Source of the DNA: JAATFS01 sp037145635
GTDB lineage: Bacteria > Pseudomonadota > Gammaproteobacteria > Xanthomonadales > Xanthomonadaceae
Direction of reading: 5' to 3'
DNA: 64,000 bases
Assembly (NCBI GenBank): GCA_037145635.1
Contig: JBBCXB010000002.1
Location: 310,001 to 374,000 of the forward strand
A model generated the notes under the pieces. That model did no database searches and was not told the DNA's origin. It saw only the letters and a program-made list of their open reading frames with translations. The translations under genes and the position numbers were made by a program. This document shows positions 47,813 to 54,660 of the stretch, piece by piece. The stretch's first letter is position 1. The number at the start of each line of letters is the position of its first letter.

Positions 47813-49231
47813 TCATGCGAACCACCCGTGCAGCATCCAGCCGTCGAGCCGGCCCGGCGGCACGAATGCCCAGGCGCGGCGGCCGCGTGCGGTCTCCACC
47901 ACGTAGTAGTCGCGGCGCGCCTCGGCATCGTCCCACCAGCCGCTTTCCAGGCGCTCGGGGCCGCAGAGGATGCGCTGCGGGGCCGGCCGCAGCGGCACCG
48001 GCTCGGGCAGCAGCCAGGCCGGCCGCGGCGGGCGCGGCGGCGCCGCGGTCTCGGCGGCGGCATCGCCCAGCACGCGCTGCCAGGCCCGCTCCGGGCGCGG
48101 GTCGGCGGCCGGCAGCACCCGGTACACCGCCGCATCGCCCAGCCGCGCGCGCAGGCGCTCGCGCAGCTGCGGCCAGTCCACCGACTGCTGGGCGCGCGGG
48201 TCGAACAGGTCGCGCAGCGCCGGCACGAACGGGGGCAGCTGCCGCGCCAGCAGCCGCATCGCCACCACCGGGTGCGGGATCTGCACGCGTTCCAGGCGGT
48301 TGCGCGCCAGCTCGAACAGCATCGCCGGCGCGCGCTCGGGCGCCAGCAGCCCCACCTCCACGTCGGTGGCGCCGCTCTCGTGCTCCAGCCGCAGCACGAA
48401 GCGCTGCACGCCGCCGTCGCGGACCGACAGGTAGGTGCACAGGTCGCCGATCAGCCGGCGCAGCGGGAACAGCAGCGCCGGATGGGTCTCGACCTCGTAG
48501 CCCAGCTCGACCCGCATGTCGAAGTGGTCCGGCGGCGAATAGCACGCCAGCGGATCGTCGGTGTGGCCGTAGAGGCGGTCGAGATGGTCGAGCAGCGCCG
48601 CGCCGAAACGCCGGCGCAGGCCGTCGCGCGGCAGCGCGCGCAGGCCTGCCAGGTCGCGCACGCCCATGCGCTGCAGGCGCTCGCCGGCCTCGTCGGGCAA
48701 CGCGGCGCGCCGTACCGGCACCTTGTCGAGCAACGCGTGCAGCGCGCCGGGCTCGGTGATCGCCAGGCCGTCGCGCAGGCCGGCCAGCACGCGTGCCGCA
48801 CGCGGGGTCGGCGCCAGCGCGATGCGATGGCGGAAGCCCAGCGCCTGCAGTTCCTCGCGCAACCGCGCCTCGAAGCGCGGCCACGGCCCGAACAGCCGGA
48901 AGCTGGCACGCGCCTCGAGCACGATCGCGCGCGGCCATTGCTGGCTCACCAGCGAACTGTGGCGGTAGGCCCAGTTGGCCAGGAACGCCTGCCAGCGCGC
49001 CTCGGCCTGGGCGTCGTAGTCGACCGTGCGCACGTCGGCCAGCAGCGCATGCGCGGCCGACAGCCGCATGCCGGCGCTCAGCCCGCTCTGGGCGGCGGCG
49101 GCATTGACCGCGTGCAGGCGGCGCAGCTGCGCCGGGCCCTCGACCAGCGCCAGCGGCGACTGCGCGTCGGGCAGGCGCCGCAGCACGGCGTCCAGCGCCA
49201 GCTGCGGCAACAGGATGCAGGCCCACAGCAT
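47813..49231 (-). CDS. imuB: ImuB, inactive Y-family polymerase-like mutasome hub
   Basis: 472 residues. The N-terminus MLWACILLPQLALDAVLRR and the body (GAALLDHLDRLYGHTDDPL) are Y-family-like, but the acidic catalytic residues of DinB/UmuC are missing from the first motif, as known for ImuB. The C-terminal tail (AWAFVPPGRLDGWMLHGWFA) fits the ImuB protein-interaction region; I could not pick out a firm beta-clamp motif. ImuB bridges ImuA, DnaE2 and the sliding clamp during SOS mutagenesis. It lies between imuA (18 bases away) and dnaE2 (13 bases). Confidence 0.93.
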   Translation of the reverse strand: MLWACILLPQLALDAVLRRLPDAQSPLALVEGPAQLRRLHAVNAAAAQSGLSAGMRLSAAHALLADVRTVDYDAQAEARWQAFLANWAYRHSSLVSQQWPRAIVLEARASFRLFGPWPRFEARLREELQALGFRHRIALAPTPRAARVLAGLRDGLAITEPGALHALLDKVPVRRAALPDEAGERLQRMGVRDLAGLRALPRDGLRRRFGAALLDHLDRLYGHTDDPLACYSPPDHFDMRVELGYEVETHPALLFPLRRLIGDLCTYLSVRDGGVQRFVLRLEHESGATDVEVGLLAPERAPAMLFELARNRLERVQIPHPVVAMRLLARQLPPFVPALRDLFDPRAQQSVDWPQLRERLRARLGDAAVYRVLPAADPRPERAWQRVLGDAAAETAAPPRPPRPAWLLPEPVPLRPAPQRILCGPERLESGWWDDAEARRDYYVVETARGRRAWAFVPPGRLDGWMLHGWFA

Positions 49232-49249
49232 GCGCGCCTCAGCCGCCGC

Positions 49250-49903
49250 TCACGGCGCCAGCCGCAGCGGCTGCGCGGGCACCTGGCCGCCGCGGCACTT
49301 GCGCACCTGCCAGGCCTCGCGCTCGGGCAGGTATTCCAGCCGCAGCGCCGCCGGCGAACCATTCACCGCATGCCGGCGGTCGCGCAGCGCGAAGGCGCAG
49401 CAGTCGCCGCTGTCGGCAGCCACCTGCAGCCGGCGCAGCGCACGCGCATCGCCGGTCTGCGGCCAGCCCAGCACCGCGGCGCAGGTCCCGCTGCGCAGGC
49501 ATTGCTCGAACGCCCACAGCGCCTCGCGCGACTCGGCCTGCACCACCTCCAGCTGCGCCAGCACCACGCCGCCGGCCTGCCAGGCCGGCGCATACGGGAT
49601 GTACGGCGGCGCCACCAGCACCACCCGGCTGCCGGCGGCGGTCATCCGTGCCAGCGTGGGCAGCAGCAGTGCCACCTCCCCGACCCCGGCCGCCGGCAGC
49701 AGCAGCTCGGTCAACGCCCGCCGCGGCCAGCCGCCGTCGGGCAGCTGCGCATCCAGCGCCGGGTGCCCGGTCGGTTCGCCCCCCCGCTGGAGGGCGGTAC
49801 CGTGGCCCGCGCGCCAGACCGTGCGCGCGGCCAGCATCGCCTCCAGCGGCAGCACCGCCGCCGCGCCGCCGCCCTGCCCCGCCCAGGGTGCCGAGGCGGT
49901 CAT
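49250..49903 (-). CDS. imuA: ImuA, RecA-like mutasome component
   Basis: 217 residues from ATG 49903, one base after the lexA2 stop, so coupled. ImuA proteins are RecA/SulA-related: LDAQLPDGGWPRRALTELLLPAAGVGEVALLLPTLARM corresponds to the recA-like core with a degraded Walker A loop, and VVLVAPPYIPYAPAW to the Walker B strand. The C-terminus ends basic/proline-rich (VPAQPLRLAP). It is required with ImuB and DnaE2 for damage-induced mutagenesis. Confidence 0.9.
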   Translation of the reverse strand: MTASAPWAGQGGGAAAVLPLEAMLAARTVWRAGHGTALQRGGEPTGHPALDAQLPDGGWPRRALTELLLPAAGVGEVALLLPTLARMTAAGSRVVLVAPPYIPYAPAWQAGGVVLAQLEVVQAESREALWAFEQCLRSGTCAAVLGWPQTGDARALRRLQVAADSGDCCAFALRDRRHAVNGSPAALRLEYLPEREAWQVRKCRGGQVPAQPLRLAP

Positions 49904-49904
49904 C

Positions 49905-50507
49905 TCAGCCCTGCCGCACCAGGCCGCAGTACAGGCCCTCGATCGCGAAGTCGGCATCGTCCGGCACCACGATCGGGGCATGCGCGGGATTGCGCGGCAG
50001 CAGGCGGATGCGCTCGGCACCGCGTTCCAGGCGCTTGATGGTGATCTCGCCGTCCACCCGCGCGACCACGGTCTGGCCGTTGCGGGCCTCGGCGCTGCGG
50101 TGCACGCCGACCAGGTCGCCGTCGAGGATGCCGTCGTCGATCATCGAGTCGCCCTGCACCTGCAGCAGGTAGTCCGGGCGCAGCGAGAACAGCCCGCGGT
50201 CCAGCCACAGCTGGCGATCGAGGCCGATGTCTGCCCCGATCGGCCGGCCCGCCGCCACCCGCCCCAGCACCGGCAGCGACAACGGCGCATCGCGACCGCT
50301 CTCGGGCAGCCGGATGCCGCGCTTCTGTCCGGCGCGCAACCCGATCAGGCCGGCCTCGGCCAGCGCCTGCACATGCTTGTGCGCGGCGTTGCGCGAGGCG
50401 AAGCCGAAGGCCTGGGCGATCTCGGCCAGGCTCGGGGCATGCCCGGCACGGGCCTGCTCGCGCAGGAAGGCCAGGACCGCGGCACGCTGGGGAGAGAGGG
50501 GGGGCAT
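49905..50507 (-). CDS. lexA: LexA-family SOS repressor (LexA2), first gene of the imu operon
   Basis: 200 residues from ATG 50507. The N-terminal winged helix (about 1-65) reads SLAEIAQAFGFASRNAAHKHVQAL. The self-cleavage site A86-G87 in VAAGRPIG and the Ser121 (GDSMIDDG)/Lys158 (TIKRL) dyad are intact, so RecA-stimulated autocleavage is expected. A second LexA linked to imuA-imuB-dnaE2 is known in Pseudomonas and Xanthomonas (LexA2). A canonical operator lies at 50542-50563, 35 bases upstream of the start codon, implying autoregulation of the entire cassette. Confidence 0.95.
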   Translation of the reverse strand: MPPLSPQRAAVLAFLREQARAGHAPSLAEIAQAFGFASRNAAHKHVQALAEAGLIGLRAGQKRGIRLPESGRDAPLSLPVLGRVAAGRPIGADIGLDRQLWLDRGLFSLRPDYLLQVQGDSMIDDGILDGDLVGVHRSAEARNGQTVVARVDGEITIKRLERGAERIRLLPRNPAHAPIVVPDDADFAIEGLYCGLVRQG

Positions 50508-50541
50508 GGACAGGAACCCGGATCGCGGCCACCGACTGGCC

Positions 50542-50563
50542 AGGGTGTACATTTGTACACCCT
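50542..50563. promoter_or_regulatory. LexA2-type SOS operator
   Basis: AGGGTGTACA-TT-TGTACACCCT: two perfect 10-base arms about a 2-base centre, containing GTAC-N4-GTAC, the pattern described for LexA2 proteins. It lies between lexA2 and the truncated Doc gene on the opposite strand and could control both. Confidence 0.88.
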
Positions 50564-50619
50564 CCGGTCGCACGGCGCGAGACGCGATTCGCCGCTTCGA
50601 TTCCAGGCGGAGGAGAGGC

Positions 50620-50916
50620 TTGCAGGGCGTGGCCTGCGGCGACCTGGCGGCCCTGGCCGCAAGCCTGGCGTATGCCCTGGCACGCAACCGTCCTTTCGTG
50701 GATGGCAACAAGCGCACGGCACACGCCTGCTATCGCGTGTTCCTGGCCTTGAACGATGCAGAGCTCGTCGCCACGGAGGAGGCCAAGTACATCGCGATGA
50801 TCGGCCTGGCCGACGGCTCGCTGGGCGAGGCGGAATTCGCCGACTGGCTGCGCCGCCACCTGGCGCTGCCGCGCGGCGCCCACGTGCACGAGCCGGACGT
50901 GTCCTACCGCCGCTGA
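50620..50916 (+). pseudogene. 5'-truncated Doc/Fic-family toxin remnant
   Basis: Only the C-terminal part of a Doc-type protein is recognisable: DLAALAASLAYALARNRPFVDGNKRTAHACYRVFLALN, then a helical tail. The Fic motif HPFxDGNKR appears as RPFVDGNKR: the catalytic histidine is replaced by arginine. The N-terminal 50 or so residues of Doc are missing; sequence upstream in this frame runs into the lexA2 control region. A good Shine-Dalgarno GGAGGAGAGG (50609-50618) precedes TTG 50620 and GTG 50629, so a 95-98-residue protein might still be made. No antitoxin gene is adjacent. Probably a decayed toxin gene; a repurposed product cannot be excluded. Confidence 0.7.
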
Positions 50917-51313
50917 GGGCAGCGCTCGACGGGATGGATGCGGCGCCCGTCGGCGCGGAGTGAGCGGATCGACCCGGGACTGGGGCGTCGCACCGCCTAC
51001 AGGCGTCCTGCCCGTCTACAGGCGTCCTGCTCGTTCCAAGGTAGCTGCCCGCGAAGGGGGCTGGCACAGCCTTCGGATTCCGTATTCGCTCGTCGAACCC
51101 GCAGCAAGTCGTTGTGGCATTGCCCGGCGCCTGCCTGGCAGCGCGCATCTGGCCTACGCCGCAGTGGCCTTCAGGCCCTGCAATCCGGCGCGGCCTACGG
51201 CACCGCCGTTCGAAGCCGGAGCTGGCGTGCCACTTCCCTGGCTCCGCTCTATGTCCCGGCTCCGCACCCTGGGGTTTTGTGGCCGGCGCCGTGCCCTGCC
51301 GCGCGCCGTGCGG
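50917..51313. other. 397-base gene-free interval
   Basis: No gene recognised. It contains a short 19-base-period direct repeat (CTACAGGCGTCCTGC at 50997 and 51016). The rest has no recognisable coding or structural signal. Confidence 0.5.
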
Positions 51314-51979
51314 TCAGCCGGCCTGCTTGCGCGTGCGCGCCGCCTTCTTGGCGGCGGCCTTGCGCACGGCCGGTCCCTTGGTCCGGGCGGCCTGCTTGGC
51401 CGCGGCGGACCGGCTGCTGGCGGGACGTTTGCTGGCCGCCTGCCTGGCCTGCCTGGACAGGGCCGCGGTGCCGGCGACCTGCCTGGCGGTGGTCGACTTG
51501 CTGGCGGTCTTCAGTGCCTTCTTGGCACCGGCCGAGCGGCTCGGCGACGGCGCCTTCCTGGCCGCAGCCTTCTTCGTCGCAGCCTTCTTCGTCGCGGTCT
51601 TCTTGGTCGCGGCCTTCTGCGTCGCGGCTTTCTTGGTCACGGCCTTCTTCGTCGCAGCCGTCCTGCCAGCGGACTTCCTGGGGGCGGCTTTCCTGGGGGC
51701 CGTCTTGCTGGCGGCGGTCTTCCCGCTCGCGGCCTTCTCGTCCTGCGCCGCCTTCTGCTTCGTGGCCCGGGATGCCGTGCTCGACGGCCTGGCCTTGACG
51801 CCATCACGGCGCGCCTTGGACAGGCCGATCGCGATCGCCTGCTGGGTGTTCTTGGCGCCGTGCTTGCCCTCGCGGATGTGTTCGATCTCTTCCCTGACGT
51901 ACTCGCCGGCCTGGGTGCTGGCGGACTTGCCCTCGCGCTTGTCGCGGGCGGCGGCCCTGCGGGTCTGCTGTTCCGGCAT
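51314..51979 (-). CDS. DUF6496 protein with histone H1-like Lys/Ala-rich tail
   Basis: 221 residues from ATG 51979. The first ~65 residues are the conserved DUF6496-type segment: KREGKSASTQAGEYVREEIEHIREGKHGAKNTQQAIAIGLSKARRDGV. The remainder is an extended tail of KKA/TKK/AARK repeats (for example TKKAATQKAATKKTATKK) resembling eukaryotic histone H1 and bacterial HC1/AlgP-like DNA-binding tails. It probably binds and condenses DNA without a fold of its own. The tail is repetitive at the DNA level, so length variation between strains is expected. Confidence 0.88.
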   Translation of the reverse strand: MPEQQTRRAAARDKREGKSASTQAGEYVREEIEHIREGKHGAKNTQQAIAIGLSKARRDGVKARPSSTASRATKQKAAQDEKAASGKTAASKTAPRKAAPRKSAGRTAATKKAVTKKAATQKAATKKTATKKAATKKAAARKAPSPSRSAGAKKALKTASKSTTARQVAGTAALSRQARQAASKRPASSRSAAAKQAARTKGPAVRKAAAKKAARTRKQAG

Positions 51980-52071
51980 GGCGGACTCCTGACTGGACGG
52001 TGACGGCGCCATCCAAGCACCGCGTCCGTCAACGACGGGTGGACACGCCGGCAGCGACGGCCCCGCCGTCT

Positions 52072-52413
52072 TCAGCCCTCGCCGGCAGGCAGCGGCTCGC
52101 CGTCGGGGTCGTAGGCCGGCGGGGCGTAGAGGTTCAAGGTCTTCAGCGGGGCGTCGCCGGTGTTGCGGAGCGCGTGGCGCTCGCCGCGCTCGATCACCAG
52201 CAGGCTGCCCGCGCGTAGCGCGTGGTCGCGCCCCTCGACCGTGGCCACGCCCTCGCCGGACACCACGTACAGCCACTGGTCGGCGCCACGATGGCGGTTG
52301 TCGGGCCCGCCCTCGTGCGCGCCCGGGGCGAGCACCATCTCCGCCGCCTGCACGCCGCGTACCGCGCACACGACGCGAAAGGCCTGGTCCAGTTGCAACT
52401 GCGCATGCCGCAT
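52072..52413 (-). CDS. Cupin-domain protein
   Basis: 113 residues. A single small beta barrel: cupin motif 1 appears as GGPDNRHRGADQWLYVVSGEG (His and Glu/Gln metal-ligand positions), and motif 2 as GSLLVIERGERHALRNTG (with the His). Stand-alone cupins of this size bind a metal and small ligands or act as isomerases; the specific function is unknown. The gene lies between the histone-like gene and the GIY-YIG gene on the same strand, 67 bases from the latter. Confidence 0.9.
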   Translation of the reverse strand: MRHAQLQLDQAFRVVCAVRGVQAAEMVLAPGAHEGGPDNRHRGADQWLYVVSGEGVATVEGRDHALRAGSLLVIERGERHALRNTGDAPLKTLNLYAPPAYDPDGEPLPAGEG

Positions 52414-52480
52414 GGCATCGCTCCGTTCGGGTCTGGGCGCAGCCTGGCCCCGCCGGCGTCAACGCGCCGGCAAGGTCCGC

Positions 52481-53068
52481 TCAGCCGCCGCGGCGGTGCC
52501 AGGCCAGCACCCGTTCCGGCAGGTGCGCTTCCAGTTCGATCTCCAGCGCGCGGTAGCCGTCGAGCAGGTCGCGCAGCGTGCGCTGGGCCACGGTGAGGCC
52601 GGCCAGGCCGTCGAGCTCGTCCGGCGTCAGCTGCGCCAGCGAGCGGTCGTAGAGCAGGTCCACGCGCGCCAGCAGCGCCTCGCGCAACCAGCCGCGCAGC
52701 GGATGCACCCAATAGCCGCGCTGCCGCAGCGTCGCCAGCGCGGCCTGCAGCGGCTGCGCCGCGCCGCGGAACCATTCGGTGCCGCCACCGGCCTGCACCC
52801 GGATCGACAGCGGTGCCGGCGCGTTGTGCGCGGCCAGCGGCCGGCGCAGTTCCAGTTCCAGGTTGCGCGCATCGCGCACGCTCTCGGCCTCCACCAGCGC
52901 GCCGCGCTCCAGGTCGAAGAATTCGTACCAGCGCGGGTGCAGCGAGCCGATCCGGCCCAGCGGATCGCGCGAGAAACCGATCTTGCAGTGGTCCTCCCAC
53001 TCGCAGGGAAAGACGTAGGTGAAGCAGCGTCCGTCGATGCGGATGCGTTCGGCGACAGCCTCGTTCAT
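52481..53068 (-). CDS. GIY-YIG/T5orf172-like nuclease-family protein
   Basis: 195 residues from ATG 53068. The N-terminal half resembles the T5orf172 branch of GIY-YIG: FTYVFPCEWEDHCKIGFSRDPLGRIGSLHP (the Tyr, KIGFS and Arg motif positions), an acidic helix with ESVRDARNLELELR (candidate metal-binding Glu), and GTEWFRG, matching the terminal EWF motif. The C-terminal helical part (about 120-195) is unassigned. Its start overlaps the stop of the DUF763 gene by four bases (ATGA), so the two are translationally coupled and may act in one DNA-processing pathway. Catalytic activity is inferred. Confidence 0.75.
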   Translation of the reverse strand: MNEAVAERIRIDGRCFTYVFPCEWEDHCKIGFSRDPLGRIGSLHPRWYEFFDLERGALVEAESVRDARNLELELRRPLAAHNAPAPLSIRVQAGGGTEWFRGAAQPLQAALATLRQRGYWVHPLRGWLREALLARVDLLYDRSLAQLTPDELDGLAGLTVAQRTLRDLLDGYRALEIELEAHLPERVLAWHRRGG

Positions 53069-54446
53069 CGCGCCGCCGCGGCGTCCGCCCCCGGATCGGC
53101 ATGCGCCTGCGCCGCGCCGGGCGCAGCCTCCGGCGCCGGTTCCCACCCGAACACGCTGCGCCCGCCGTAGCGGTGCGAATCACGCCGCTCCCGGGCGATG
53201 TAGTCCTCCACCGAGGGCCCGCCGACGCTCGCCTCCAGCCGCCGCGCCTGGGCGTCGAGCCGGCGGATCGCCTCCAGCTTCTCGTCGTTGCCGAGCCGGG
53301 CCTGGCGCACCGCGGTCTTGAGCACGCCAATGGTCTGGTCGAACACCCGCGTCGGCACCGGGAACGGATGCCGGTCCTTGCCGCCGTGCGCCAGCGAGAA
53401 GCGGGCCGGGTCGCTGAAGCGGCAGGGCGTGCCGTGCAGCACCTCGGCCACCATCGCCAGCGAGCGCACCGTGCGCGCGCCGACGCCCGGCACCTGCAAC
53501 AGTTCGGTGAAATCCCGGGGCCCGCATTCCGCGGCCGCGGCCAGGCTGCCGTGCAGGCGGCGCACGACCACGTTCTCGCTGCGCACGTCGTGGTGGTCGG
53601 GCAGCGACAGGTGCGGCTGCCGCCCCGGATGCCAGGGCTCGGCGACCGCTGGCGCCGGCGCCGGCGCGGCGAACAGGTCGCCGGTCACCGGCCCGGCCAC
53701 AGCCACCGCGGGCGGCCAGCCGGCGCGGGCGGCGGCGGCGGCGTCCAGGCGCGCGAACTCCCGTGCCACCCCGTCCGGCCCCAGCGCCTGCAGCAGTTCC
53801 ACCTGGGCCTGCCGCGCGGCGCCGGCGCGGTGGTCGGCCAGGTTGACGATGCGCCCCTGGCGCGGGCCGTCGATCGCCGCGTGCGGGGCATCGACGAAGC
53901 TCTTCAGCCCTTCCGACAGCCAGTGGTAGCGGCGCGCCTGCCGGCGCTCGCCATCCATGCCCTGCTGCACCACCACCCACTGCCCGTCGTCGCTGACGAT
54001 GAAGCCGTGCAGGTACAGCGCGAAGCCGTCCTGCACGGCCGCGCTGTCGACCTTGGCCACCAGCCGGCTGGCGCGGGCCAGCGCGGCGCCGTCCAGGCCG
54101 GTGGCCTCGCCCACCGCCTGCAGTTCGTCCGGGGTGGCGCGCGAATGCCGGCCGCGCCCGCCGCATACGTGCAGGCCCAGCTCGCCCGACAGCGGCGCCA
54201 GCCCGCGCTTGAGCGCGCCGAGCACGCTGGTGGTGATGCCGGACGAGTGCCAGTCCATGCCCATCACCGCGCCGAAGGACTGGAACCAGAACGGATGCGC
54301 CAGCCGCCGCAGCAGCTCCTCGCGGCCGTAGGTGTGGACGATGGCTGGCACATCACCGCGCCCAGCCGGGTCATGCGCTGCCCCAGCCACGCCGGCACGC
54401 GGCCGCCGTGCAGCGGAAGGTCGGCGCTGCCGCCGCGTCGGGTCAT
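53065..54446 (-). pseudogene. DUF763 protein, interrupted by a one-base frameshift
   Basis: The family N-terminus (MTRRGGSADLPLHGG, PAWLGQRMTRLGAV) begins at ATG 54446 with AGGAG nine bases upstream, but the rest (AIVHTYGREELLRRLAHPFW onward, through GRGRHSRATPDEL and the helix-hairpin-helix-like VPGVGARTVRSLA) continues in another frame from about 54351. Inserting one base after GCGGTGAT at 54352-54353 restores a continuous protein (LGAVIVPAIVHTYGREELL) of about 460 residues. All downstream family blocks are intact, suggesting a very recent mutation or an assembly error. DUF763 is uncharacterised; the HhH motif suggests DNA binding. It overlaps the GIY-YIG gene. Confidence 0.82.
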
Positions 54447-54660
54447 GGGAACGGGCTCCTCATCCCGGCGATCATAGACAGGGCCCGTCTCAGATGCCGC
54501 AGCCGGCGCCGAACGTCCGCGCGGATGCCTGACGGGTTCAGCCGGGCGCCCGCCGCCGTGCTCGCGGGGGGCCGCCACGGCCGGGCCATCGTGCACCGCG
54601 TCACGCGATCGGGCCCGCGATCCGTTAGCGTCTGCGGCCGGGGCCCAGGGGGAGATCCGC

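Noticed and set aside
50960..52003. Long plus-strand frames opposite the histone-like gene
   Set aside because: Leu/Ala/Gly/Arg-rich mirror of the Lys/Ala repeat tail; the minus-strand DUF6496 gene explains the region.
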